The notes beneath the pieces are model-generated. The model did not search any database. It saw only the letters and a list, made by a program, of their open reading frames with translations, and had not been told where the DNA came from. 64,000 bases of DNA from Amycolatopsis albispora (lineage in GTDB: Bacteria > Actinomycetota > Actinomycetes > Mycobacteriales > Pseudonocardiaceae): positions 5,766,001-5,830,000 of the forward strand of contig NZ_CP015163.1 in assembly GCF_003312875.1 (NCBI RefSeq), in the 5' to 3' direction. This document shows positions 1 through 7,701 of this stretch, piece by piece (position 1 is the stretch's first letter; every line of letters starts with the position of its first letter). A program made the position numbers and the translations under genes.

Positions 1-584
1 TGAGTGGACGGGTTGGCCAGTTCGTCCGAGCCCCAGCGGTAGTCGGCGCGGTACTTGCCGACCACCGGCTCGAAGGTGTTCTCCAGCACCAGCCCGCCCG
101 CCGGGATGGTGATCAGCACGCCGCGCAGGCCGTTGGCGTACTTCGTGTTGAACACCGCGACCTCGGCGACCGTCGACGGATAGAGGTCGGCCTGACCCGA
201 GCCGACCTTCGACCCCGGCGGGCAGGCCTGGGGGCCACCGGCCTCGAAGGTGGCCCGGTCGCAGGTCGGGAACGCCTCCGGGTTGAACCGGATGGACTTG
301 TCGAACAGGAACACGAACTGACGCATCGCAGCGGGCTTCTCGCCGGTCGCGGTGCGGCTGGTGCGGTCGTAGAAGATCTCGATCCCGTCGCGCGTGCCGC
401 CGTCGGGGCGCACGGTGACGTCGAGGTTGTCGATGTTCTCCGGGCCCGCGACGTCGGGTTCGACGATCGGCGCGGGCCCGCCGGGGGTCGGCAGCGGGAA
501 CTTCGGCTGAGCGGCTTCCGCGGGCAGAAGACTGCTCGCGGTGGTGAGGGTGGCGAGAACGAACAGCTTGATCGTGGATCGCAT
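1..584 (-). CDS. Secreted protein of unknown function (C-terminus beyond window)
   Basis: The minus-strand frame opens with ATG at 584 and stays open to the window edge, so only about 194 N-terminal residues are visible. It begins MRSTIKLFVLATLTTASSLL followed by PAEAAQP, a typical Sec signal peptide, so the product is exported. The mature part has segments such as PEAFPTCDRATF and PGSKVGSG, which I cannot assign to a named family. It is divergent from the ArsR-type regulator starting at 673, and a perfect inverted repeat at 603-618 lies 19 bp upstream of its start codon, so ArsR control is likely (inference). Confidence 0.6.
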   Translation of the reverse strand, partial: MRSTIKLFVLATLTTASSLLPAEAAQPKFPLPTPGGPAPIVEPDVAGPENIDNLDVTVRPDGGTRDGIEIFYDRTSRTATGEKPAAMRQFVFLFDKSIRFNPEAFPTCDRATFEAGGPQACPPGSKVGSGQADLYPSTVAEVAVFNTKYANGLRGVLITIPAGGLVLENTFEPVVGKYRADYRWGSDELANPST

Positions 585-602
585 GACGCCTCCTGTCGTC
601 TT

Positions 603-618
603 TTCGAGACATCTCGAA
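603..618. promoter_or_regulatory. Candidate ArsR-type operator between divergent genes
   Basis: TTCGAGACATCTCGAA is a perfect inverted repeat with 7-bp arms and a 2-bp centre. It lies between the secreted-protein gene (start 584) and the ArsR-type gene (start 673), a usual place for an autoregulated winged-helix operator. Binding is inference. Confidence 0.5.
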
Positions 619-672
619 TAGAGCAGACCGGAGGTAGAGTCTTCGTGAACCGTCGAAAAGAAGGACGCACCC

Positions 673-993
673 TTGCCGCTCGGACGCTGGACGCCGCTGA
701 CCCACCCGGAGATCGACGAGGTGGCACTGGACGACGTGCTGCAGGCCCTCGCCGACCCCACGCGGCGCAAGATCGTGCGAATGCTGATCGACGAGGGCGA
801 CCGGGCGTGCGGCACGTTCGGGCTGAAGGTGGCGCCGTCCACGTTGAGCCACCACTTCCGGAGCCTGCGGAAGGCGGGCCTGATCCGGCAGGAGGACGTC
901 GGCAGGCAGCGGATGAACACACTGCGCCTGGCCGAGCTCGAGCAGCGCTTCCCCGGCCTGGTGGACCGCATCCTCGACGCCGCCGCCGAATAA
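673..993 (+). CDS. ArsR/SmtB-family winged-helix transcriptional regulator
   Basis: A 106-residue protein of the usual ArsR length. Helices ALADPTRRKIVRMLIDEGD and the recognition helix region STLSHHFRSLRKAGLI are the typical ArsR winged-helix core, followed by a wing with DVGRQRMNTLRL. I see no CXC metal-binding motif in the helix region, so it is probably not a classical metal sensor. The start is TTG at 673, chosen because AAGAAGGA lies at the right distance upstream. It probably represses the divergent secreted-protein gene and itself through the inverted repeat at 603-618. Confidence 0.85.
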   Translation: MPLGRWTPLTHPEIDEVALDDVLQALADPTRRKIVRMLIDEGDRACGTFGLKVAPSTLSHHFRSLRKAGLIRQEDVGRQRMNTLRLAELEQRFPGLVDRILDAAAE

Positions 994-1033
994 CCTCGGG
1001 AGCCCGTCGTCGTGGTGTGCCCGGGAGCCGACG

Positions 1034-1088
1034 TGTCACGAATGTGGCTTTCGAGACGCCAAACGTCTCGAAAGCCACATTCGTGACA
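1034..1088. repeat. Perfect 25-bp inverted repeat (long hairpin) in intergenic DNA
   Basis: Arms 1034-1058 and 1064-1088 are perfectly complementary with a 5-nt loop. The arm starts TGTCACGAATGTGGCTTTCG. It lies downstream of the ArsR gene and upstream of the GNAT gene. Either strand would encode peptides like VTNVAFET and VSKATFVT. I recall such strings in spurious proteins of Amycolatopsis genomes, so this is probably a dispersed palindromic element that may also serve as a terminator (inference). Its inner arm shares TTTCGAGAC with the operator at 603-618. Confidence 0.85.
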
Positions 1089-1173
1089 TCGGGCCAGCGG
1101 CGCGAAAGGGTGGTGGCTGTCGCCGAATAAAAAGCGGGTGCGGGCTGGGCGCTCACTGGTGTGAGATCCGCGC

Positions 1174-2034
1174 ATGACGATCGTGTTGGGGGAGCCTCGG
1201 GTCGACGAGCTGGGCAGCGCGGTGCGAGCGCTGCGCGAGTGGCAGTACGACGGCTCGCCGTTCCAGTTGCATCCCGGTGACATCGGCTGGTTCTGGCGGT
1301 TCGGCCCCGAGGCCACCGCGGCGGCGGTCCGGACGTGGAGCCGTGACGGCCGCATCCTCGCCATCGGCCTGCTGGACGGGCCCGACCTGCTGCGGCTGAC
1401 GATGGCCCCCGACGTCATGCGCGACGAGGAACTCGCCCGGCAACTGGCCGACGACCTGGCCGGGCACCACGTCCTACCGGCGGGCAAGGTCTATCTCGAG
1501 GCGATCCAGGGCGCACTCGTCCACGACCTGCTGACCGACAACGGCTGGGGCGTGGACGAGCCGTGGACACCGCTCCGGCGTGACCTCACCGAACCGGTAG
1601 CGGACCCCGGCGTGCGGATCGAGGTGGTCGGACCGGACCTGGTGTCCACGCGAACGGCCGTGCAGCGCTCGGCGTTCGGCGGGTCGACGTTCACCGACGA
1701 CCGCTGGCACGCGATGGCCGCCGGCCTCCCCTACGCCGACGCGCGCTGCCTGCTCGCCTTCGACGACAACGGCGACGCCGTGGCGACGGTGACGGTGTGG
1801 TCGGCCGGCCGGGGAAAGCCCGGCGCGGTCGAGCCGATGGGCGTGCACGCCGACCACCGCGGCCACGGCCACGGCAGGGCGATCACCCTCGCCGGGGCGG
1901 CCGTGCTCCGCGAACTCGGCTCGTCGAGCGTCGTGGTCTACACGCCGAGCGCCAACGTCGGCGCCGTGGCCACCTACCGGTCCGCCGGTTTCGAAGCGGG
2001 CCCCGAGATCCGGGACCGGCGCCGGGACGCCTGA
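1174..2034 (+). CDS. GNAT-family N-acetyltransferase
   Basis: A 286-residue protein with a C-terminal GNAT domain. The acetyl-CoA pyrophosphate loop is EPMGVHADHRGHGHGRAI (R-G-H-G-H-G), followed by the helix ITLAGAAVLRELG and the beta-5 segment SVVVYTPSANVGAVATYRSAGF, which carries the usual N..A...Y..GF pattern. The N-terminal 140 residues resemble a second, divergent GNAT-like half with no clear acetyl-CoA loop. The substrate cannot be told from sequence. It stands alone, with a terminator hairpin overlapping its stop codon. Confidence 0.85.
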   Translation: MTIVLGEPRVDELGSAVRALREWQYDGSPFQLHPGDIGWFWRFGPEATAAAVRTWSRDGRILAIGLLDGPDLLRLTMAPDVMRDEELARQLADDLAGHHVLPAGKVYLEAIQGALVHDLLTDNGWGVDEPWTPLRRDLTEPVADPGVRIEVVGPDLVSTRTAVQRSAFGGSTFTDDRWHAMAAGLPYADARCLLAFDDNGDAVATVTVWSAGRGKPGAVEPMGVHADHRGHGHGRAITLAGAAVLRELGSSSVVVYTPSANVGAVATYRSAGFEAGPEIRDRRRDA

Positions 2035-2050
2035 CCGAGGCGTCCCGGCG
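2020..2050. terminator. Bidirectional terminator hairpin between GNAT and glyA
   Basis: Perfect 13-bp stem (2020-2032 with 2038-2050), 5-nt loop, overlapping the GNAT stop codon and facing the convergent glyA end at 2063. There is no U-tract, as is usual in high-GC actinomycetes. Confidence 0.7.
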
Positions 2051-2062
2051 AACCGGCGAAAA

Positions 2063-3331
2063 TCAGGCCGTGTACCCCGGAATCGGGTACGCGCCGAGGA
2101 ACTCGCGGATCTCCGCGGCCACGGTGTCCACAGTGGACTGCTCGTCGGTGGCGGCCGCGGTGATCGCGCGGTCGATCCACTCGGCCACCTTCGGCTGGTG
2201 CTCGGGGCGCAGGCCGCGGGTGGTGATCGCGCCGGTGCCCAGCCGGATGCCCGACGGGTCGAACGGCTTGCGCGGGTCGAACGGCACGGTGTTGTAGTTC
2301 AGCTCGATGCCCGCCCGGTCCAGCGCCTGCGCGGCCGGCTTGCCGCCGATCTCCTTGTTCGTCAGGTCGACCAGCAGCAGGTGGTTGTCGGTGCCGCCGG
2401 ACACCAGGTCGTAGCCGCGCTCGGTCAGCGCCTCGGCGAGCGCCTTCGCGTTGGCCACGATCTGGTGCGCGTACTCACCGAACTCCGGCTTCGCCGCCTC
2501 ACCGAGCGCGACCGCGATCGCCGCGGTGGTGTGGTTGTGCGGACCGCCCTGCAGGCCGGGGAACACCGCCTTGTCCACCGCCTTCGCGTGCTCGGCGTCG
2601 GACAGGATCATCGCGCCGCGCGGGCCGCGCAGCGTCTTGTGCGTGGTCGTGGTGATCACCTGCGCGTGGCCGACCGGCGACGGGTGCGCGCCACCGGCGA
2701 CCAGGCCCGCGATGTGCGCGATGTCGGCGACCAGCACCGCGTCCACCTCGCGGGCGATCTCGGCGAACGCCGGGAAGTCGATGGTGCGCGGGATCGCCGT
2801 GCCACCGCAGAAGATCAGCTTCGGCCGGTGCTCGCGGGCCAGGTCGCGCACCTGGTCCAGGTCGACGCGGCCGGTCTCCTTGCGCACGCCGTAGCGCACC
2901 GCGTTGAACCACTTGCCGGTGGCGGACACGCTCCAGCCGTGGGTCAGGTGGCCGCCGTCGGGCAGCGCCATGCCGAGCACGGTCTCACCCGGCTTGGCGA
3001 AGGCGAGATAGGCGGCGAGGTTCGCCGGGGAGCCGGAGTAGGGCTGCACGTTGGCGTGGTCGGTGCCGAACAACGCCTTCGCGCGCTCGATCGCCAGCGT
3101 CTCCACCGGGTCGATGTTCTGCTGGCCCTCGTAGTAGCGCTTGCCGGCGTAGCCCTCGGAGTACTTGTTCGTCAGCACGGTGCCGGTGGCCTCGAGCACG
3201 GCCCGCGAGACGTAGTTCTCCGAGGCGATCAGCCGGATCTTGTCGTGCTGGCGGCGTGCCTCGTCCTCGACCAGGCCGGCGATCTCCGGATCCGCGGCGG
3301 CGAGCGTGGGCAGGGCGGGCTGGTGCGTCAT
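2063..3331 (-). CDS. glyA: Serine hydroxymethyltransferase
   Basis: A 422-residue, full-length SHMT. It interconverts serine and glycine with tetrahydrofolate, supplying 5,10-methylene-THF. Recognisable blocks are LIASENYVSRAV and KYSEGYAGKRYYEGQQNID near the N-terminus, the cofactor region VLVADIAHIAGLVAGG, the PLP-lysine motif TTTTHKTLRGPRG and the C-terminal IRLGTGAITTRGL. The ATG at 3331 is preceded by GGAG at the right spacing. The 5' leader carries a ZTP-type riboswitch, which fits the known link between this RNA class and one-carbon genes. Confidence 0.97.
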   Translation of the reverse strand: MTHQPALPTLAAADPEIAGLVEDEARRQHDKIRLIASENYVSRAVLEATGTVLTNKYSEGYAGKRYYEGQQNIDPVETLAIERAKALFGTDHANVQPYSGSPANLAAYLAFAKPGETVLGMALPDGGHLTHGWSVSATGKWFNAVRYGVRKETGRVDLDQVRDLAREHRPKLIFCGGTAIPRTIDFPAFAEIAREVDAVLVADIAHIAGLVAGGAHPSPVGHAQVITTTTHKTLRGPRGAMILSDAEHAKAVDKAVFPGLQGGPHNHTTAAIAVALGEAAKPEFGEYAHQIVANAKALAEALTERGYDLVSGGTDNHLLLVDLTNKEIGGKPAAQALDRAGIELNYNTVPFDPRKPFDPSGIRLGTGAITTRGLRPEHQPKVAEWIDRAITAAATDEQSTVDTVAAEIREFLGAYPIPGYTA

Positions 3332-3344
3332 GGTTCTTCTCCAG

Positions 3345-3440
3345 ACGATGCTCGACCCGACCCAGGCGCGCGGTGCGGGCCTTTCGCGTTCGCTTCCCGG
3401 TGGTGCTCCACCTCAAGGCGCCAGTCGCTGCTGCACGGGC
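3345..3440 (-). promoter_or_regulatory. Candidate ZTP (pfl-motif) riboswitch in the glyA leader
   Basis: Read on the minus strand, the glyA leader contains CGACTGGCG, then the hairpin GGTGGAGCACCACCGGGAA followed by GCG, and about 30 nt later CGCGCCTGGGTC. These match, in order and spacing, the conserved parts of the ZTP/pfl aptamer as I remember it: GACUGGCG, a short stem closed by GUGG...CCAC, CCGGG-AGCG, and a downstream CGCCUGGG. The aptamer would end just before the glyA ribosome-binding site at 3339-3342, which suits control by ZTP/ZMP, a signal of 10-formyl-THF shortage. Boundaries are approximate. Confidence 0.8.
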
Positions 3441-3470
3441 AACTCTAGTCGACGCCGCCGGATCCGCCCG

Positions 3471-4241
3471 TCAGCCTTCGTGGCCCAGCCGCGCGGACAG
3501 CGTGGCCGCGGCCTTCCGCACGGTCGGCGTCAGCGCGACCAGGTCGTCCCGTCCGGCGCGGACCGCCGGAATGGACACCGACAACGCGGCGGCGACCGAG
3601 CCGTTGTGGTCCCGGACCGGCACCGCGACGGCGACCACGCCCTTCACCCGTTCCTCGAGGGAAATCGCGTACCCGTCGGCGCGTACACGGGCCAACTCCC
3701 CCTCGAGCCGGGCAGCGGCGTCACCCAGTCCGGCGAGTACCCCGTCGATCACGTCGGCGGGCGCGTGCGCCAGCAGCACCTTGCCGGGCGCGCCCTGGTG
3801 CGGCGGCTTCGCCGCGCCCAGGTCGGTGTAGGTGCGGCGCAGCGCCTGCAACGACTCGACCTGCGCGATCGTCCGCCTGCTCGGCACCGCGTCGAGGATG
3901 TGCAGGCCGACCGTCTCGCCAGTTTGGTCCCGCAGCCAGGCCATCACCGGGCGGGCCTGCACGTCCAGCGACAGCTGCTCACGCGCCGCCTCGGACAGCC
4001 CGAGCAGCCGCGGCCCGAGCGAATAGGCGGCGGACCCCGGCACCTGCGCGAGCATGCCGTGTGCCGCCAGCGCGCTGACCAGCCGGTGCGTCGTGCCGCG
4101 GGACAGGCCCGTGTGCTTGGCCAGCTCGCTGATCCCGACCACCGGCCGGGCGCGGGAGAACGCGGTCAGGATCGCCACCGCGCGGTCGATCGACTGCACG
4201 CCGGACGGCTTGTCGCCGCCGTCGCCCTCCGCTGCCGTCAC
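3471..4241 (-). CDS. IclR-family transcriptional regulator
   Basis: A 256-residue protein with the standard IclR layout: an N-terminal winged helix (VQSIDRAVAILTAF, ISELAKHTGLSRGTTHRLVSAL) and a C-terminal effector domain with LGLHILD-type and PPHQGAPGKVLLAH segments. The start is GTG at 4241. It is divergent from the DASS transporter/PrpD-like operon, the usual arrangement for an IclR regulator of a carboxylic-acid catabolic operon, so it probably controls that operon in response to a related organic acid (inference). Confidence 0.92.
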   Translation of the reverse strand: MTAAEGDGGDKPSGVQSIDRAVAILTAFSRARPVVGISELAKHTGLSRGTTHRLVSALAAHGMLAQVPGSAAYSLGPRLLGLSEAAREQLSLDVQARPVMAWLRDQTGETVGLHILDAVPSRRTIAQVESLQALRRTYTDLGAAKPPHQGAPGKVLLAHAPADVIDGVLAGLGDAAARLEGELARVRADGYAISLEERVKGVVAVAVPVRDHNGSVAAALSVSIPAVRAGRDDLVALTPTVRKAAATLSARLGHEG

Positions 4242-4298
4242 GGCGTCCAGCCTATCGGCGCCCCTTGCCTTCGACGTGCCCTGCCTCCTATGGTGCCC

Positions 4299-4327
4299 GC
4301 ATTACGGAACACGGTATCGCATTACGG
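4299..4327. promoter_or_regulatory. Direct-repeat operator candidate, IclR/transporter divergent promoter
   Basis: GCATTACGG occurs twice, at 4299 and 4319, spaced exactly 20 bp (about two helical turns), in the 103-bp region between the IclR gene and the DASS transporter. This is a reasonable IclR-binding candidate; no experiment supports it here. Confidence 0.45.
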
Positions 4328-4344
4328 GCACTCCCGGAGGATGC

Positions 4345-5877
4345 ATGGAAACCCAGGTCCGCAACGGCGCGGCACCGGCCGCTCAGGAACGCTTCGACAC
4401 CATCCGCGGCCGCGCGGGGCTGGTCATCGGCCCGCTGGCCTTCGCGCTGGTCCTGCTCGCCACGGGCGGGCTCCCGTGGTCACAGCGAGCACTGGCCGCG
4501 GTGCTCGTGCTGGTCATTTCGTGGTGGGTCACCGAGGCCGTGCCACTCGCCGTCACCGCGATCTTCGCGATCGTGCTGTGCGTTTTCCTCGGGGTCGCCG
4601 ACGAGGACACGGTGTTCGGCGCGTTCGGCAACGACACGATCTTCACCTTTCTCGGCGGGTTCGTGATCGCCCGCGCGATGACCGTGCACGGGCTCGACCG
4701 GCGCATCGCGCTGCGGGTGCTGTCCGCCGGCGCGGTGGTCAGCTCCCCCGCGCGCACGGTGATCGCCTTCGGCGCGATGGCCATGGTGATCTCGGCGTTC
4801 ATCTCGAACACCGCCACGGTCGCCATGCTGTTCCCGATCGGCATCGGCATCGTCGGCGCGGTCAGCGCGATCAACCGCGAGCAGGACGGCCGCGACCTGC
4901 GGTATTCGCGCTGGTCCACGGCGCTGATGCTGGTGATCGCCTACGGCGCGTCGATCGGCGGCCTGCTCACCCCGATCGGCGCCCCGCACCAGCTCATCGG
5001 GCGTGACCTGGTCGAGGAGCAGACCGGGCGCACGATCAACTTCGTGCAGTGGGTGCTCACCTTCGCGCCGATCGTGCTGGTGATGTTCGTGGTGCTGTGC
5101 GCGGTGCTGCTCTGGCTGAACCGGCCGGAGGTCCGCCGGCTCGAAGGCGCGGCCGAATACGTCGCGGCCCAGCGCGCCGAACTCGGCCGGTTCTCCCGCG
5201 GTGAGGCGAACACCTGCGTGGCGTTCGCGCTCGCGGTCGTGCTGTGGACCGCGCCCGGCATCGGCAGCCTCGTGCTCGGTGACGACCACGGGTTCGTCAA
5301 GCTGATGCACGAGCACCTCACCGAAGGCGTCGCGGCGGTGTTCGCGGCGACCGCGTTGTTCCTGCTGCCGCTGGGGCGTTCGGCAGGCCGCCGGGAAGCC
5401 ACGCTCACCTGGGGTGAGGCGGTCAAGATCGACTGGGGGGTGATCCTGCTTTTCGGCGCGGGCACGGTGATCGGCTCGCTGTCGTCGAAGACCGGCCTGG
5501 CCGGCACGCTCGGCTCCGCGCTCGCCGAGCACCTCGGGGTGTCCTCGCTGACCGCGATCACCATTCTCGCCGCGGTCACCGGGCTGATCATCTCCGAGAC
5601 CACCAGCAACACCGCCAGCGCGGGCATCGTCGTGCCGATCGTGGTGCCGATCGCCGTCGCGGTCGGGGTCAACCCGCTGGTGCCCGGGCTGGTGGCGACC
5701 GCGGCCGCGGGCTACGGCTTCATGCTGCCCGTCTCGACGCCGCCGAACGCGATCGTCTACGGCTCCGGAATGGTCCCGATGACCCGGATGCTGCGCAGCG
5801 GCGCGGTGTTCGACGTGCTCGGCGTGGCCGTCCTCGTTTCCGGCGTCCTGCTCATGTCCCACCTCGTCGGTTTCTGA
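4345..5877 (+). CDS. DASS (SLC13)-family sodium/carboxylate symporter
   Basis: A 510-residue membrane protein with about 11 hydrophobic helices. Two repeated Ser-Asn-Thr motifs, ISNTATVAMLFPIG in the first half and TTSNTASAGIVVPI in the second, are the sodium and carboxylate-binding signatures of divalent anion:Na+ symporters. SIGGLLTPIGAPHQLIGRD and MLPVSTPPNAIVYGSG are the matching hairpin-loop segments. The start at 4345 follows GGAGG at 4336-4340; the open frame extends upstream, but that part overlaps the regulator gene. It is followed after 18 bp by the PrpD-like gene, so the two probably import and process the same organic acid. Confidence 0.92.
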   Translation: METQVRNGAAPAAQERFDTIRGRAGLVIGPLAFALVLLATGGLPWSQRALAAVLVLVISWWVTEAVPLAVTAIFAIVLCVFLGVADEDTVFGAFGNDTIFTFLGGFVIARAMTVHGLDRRIALRVLSAGAVVSSPARTVIAFGAMAMVISAFISNTATVAMLFPIGIGIVGAVSAINREQDGRDLRYSRWSTALMLVIAYGASIGGLLTPIGAPHQLIGRDLVEEQTGRTINFVQWVLTFAPIVLVMFVVLCAVLLWLNRPEVRRLEGAAEYVAAQRAELGRFSRGEANTCVAFALAVVLWTAPGIGSLVLGDDHGFVKLMHEHLTEGVAAVFAATALFLLPLGRSAGRREATLTWGEAVKIDWGVILLFGAGTVIGSLSSKTGLAGTLGSALAEHLGVSSLTAITILAAVTGLIISETTSNTASAGIVVPIVVPIAVAVGVNPLVPGLVATAAAGYGFMLPVSTPPNAIVYGSGMVPMTRMLRSGAVFDVLGVAVLVSGVLLMSHLVGF

Positions 5878-5895
5878 ACCAGGTAAAGGAGATCC

Positions 5896-7701
5896 ATGTC
5901 CAGCCCGCTCGACCGGCTCGCCCGGCTGATCACCACCCGCCACGACCGGCCGTTGCCCGCCGAGGTGACCGAGGCGGCGCGGCGCACGCTCTACAACGCG
6001 CTCGCCACCGCCGTCGGCGCCGCCCGCGAGCCCGCGATGGACCTGGTGGCGACCGCGCTGACCGGGTTCGGTGAGGGAACGGGCGTGCTGCCCGGCCGCG
6101 TCGAACGCCTGCACCCGCTCGACGCGGCCCTCGCCACCGGCATCGCCGCGCACCTCGACGACTACGACGACACGCACCTCGCGACGGTCATCCACCCGGG
6201 CGCGGTGTGCGTGGCCGCGCTCGTCGGGCTGCAGGACGAGATCGGCGAGCGCGACGGCACGGAGATCCTGACCGCGTTCGCGTGGGGTGTGGAAGCACAG
6301 CTGCGCCTCGGGGTTTCGGTGTCACCGGAGCACTACGACGCCGGGTGGCACATCACCGGGACCTGCGGCGCGGCCGGGGCGGCGGTGACCGCGGGCCTGC
6401 TGCTGGGACTGGACGCCGAGCGGCTGCGGATCGCGCTCGAATGGGCCGTCGAAGGCGGCCTCGGCAACCGCGAGGGCTTCGGGTCGATGACCAAGCCGTT
6501 CCACCCCGGCAAGGCGGCGGTGCGGGGGTTGCGGTCGGCGCTCGACGCGGCGGCCGGGCGGCCGGGGCCGGGTGACACGCTGACCGGCCCGGACGGCTTC
6601 GTGGCGCGCCTGGCCGGCGGGAAGTTCGACCCCGATGTGCTCACCGGCGACCGGTGGGAGTTGCTGGACAACACGTTCAAGCCGTACCCGTGCGGAATCG
6701 TCACGCACCCGGCGATCGAAGCGGCCGAGGCGGTGCGCCCGTCGCTGGCCGGGCACGGCGGACCGGCGGCGGTGACCGCGATCCGGCTGGCGTGCCACCC
6801 GCTGGTGCCCGAGCTGACCGGCCGCGTGCAGCCCGCCGACGGTCTGCAGGCCCGGTTCTCCACGGCACACGGCATCGCCGCCGGGTTGCTGCTGCCGAAG
6901 GTGGATCTCGCCGGGTACGCGACGGACTTCGTGGTTTCCCCCGAAGCGCGGCGGTTGCGGTCGCTGGTGGAGTTCGAGGCGACGCCGTCGTGCGCGCGGG
7001 ACGCCGCCCGGCTGTCGGTGACCCTCGACGACGGGACCGTGCTGGAGCACACCGTCGAGCACGCCAGTGGCAGCCTCGCGCGACCGCTGACCGACGCGGA
7101 ACTGCGGGCCAAGGCCGAGGGCCTGGTGGACCGGATCGTGCCGGGTGGCGCGGCCGCGCTGGACGCGGCTTCGCGGCACGAAGGCCCGGGGTACGTCCGG
7201 AACCTGCTCGACGCGGTGAGTGCGGCGAAACCCGCCGACGAGAACGAGGACCACGAGCTGGCCCGCCTGCTCGCGTCCACTGTGGACGGTCGCGAGCAGG
7301 CGGCGGCGCGGGCGGCCGAGCTGGTGGCGGCCGGGCGGGACCCGCTGGCCGCGGTGATCACCGCCGCCGGAGGTGGCGAGGTGAGCGACGCGGTGTCGCG
7401 GGTGGCCAAGCGACTGGACGTCCCGGCCGAGCGCCTCCTCACGCTGGCCGCGACCTTCTCGGCCGTGGTCGCGCGAGGACTACCGGCGTCGGCCGCACTG
7501 CGGGCGCTCGGCCTGGCCGCCACCCAGACCACCACGGTGACCGGCACGGCGGCCGGCACCGAGGTCGCCGCGGTGCGGGCCGCCCACGCCGCGGCCGACG
7601 GCGTGGAAGCGGCGGTGCTGGGCGCGCACGGCTTCACCGTGCCCACCCACCCGCTGACCGGCCGCCGCGGGTTGCTGAGCCTGCTCAGTCCTCGACCTTG
7701 A
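5896..7701 (+). CDS. MmgE/PrpD-family protein with C-terminal extension
   Basis: 601 residues, against about 450 for the family, which includes 2-methylcitrate dehydratase and cis-aconitate decarboxylase. The N-terminal helical domain carries AAHLDDYDDTH, VIHPGAV, ITGTCGAAGAA and the FGSMTKPFHPGKAA motif; DNTFKPYPCGIVTHPAIEAA begins the second domain. The last 110 or so residues (roughly 490-601) are extra and end TVPTHPLTGRRGLLSLL, resembling the end of a PrpD first domain. GGAG precedes the start. It is in an operon with the DASS transporter. The exact substrate is unknown. Confidence 0.85.
   Translation: MSSPLDRLARLITTRHDRPLPAEVTEAARRTLYNALATAVGAAREPAMDLVATALTGFGEGTGVLPGRVERLHPLDAALATGIAAHLDDYDDTHLATVIHPGAVCVAALVGLQDEIGERDGTEILTAFAWGVEAQLRLGVSVSPEHYDAGWHITGTCGAAGAAVTAGLLLGLDAERLRIALEWAVEGGLGNREGFGSMTKPFHPGKAAVRGLRSALDAAAGRPGPGDTLTGPDGFVARLAGGKFDPDVLTGDRWELLDNTFKPYPCGIVTHPAIEAAEAVRPSLAGHGGPAAVTAIRLACHPLVPELTGRVQPADGLQARFSTAHGIAAGLLLPKVDLAGYATDFVVSPEARRLRSLVEFEATPSCARDAARLSVTLDDGTVLEHTVEHASGSLARPLTDAELRAKAEGLVDRIVPGGAAALDAASRHEGPGYVRNLLDAVSAAKPADENEDHELARLLASTVDGREQAAARAAELVAAGRDPLAAVITAAGGGEVSDAVSRVAKRLDVPAERLLTLAATFSAVVARGLPASAALRALGLAATQTTTVTGTAAGTEVAAVRAAHAAADGVEAAVLGAHGFTVPTHPLTGRRGLLSLLSPRP

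Noticed and set aside
645..1130. Long plus-strand frame over the ArsR gene and hairpin
   Set aside because: Out of frame with the clear ArsR gene, and it ends within the palindrome, producing the VTNVAFET string.
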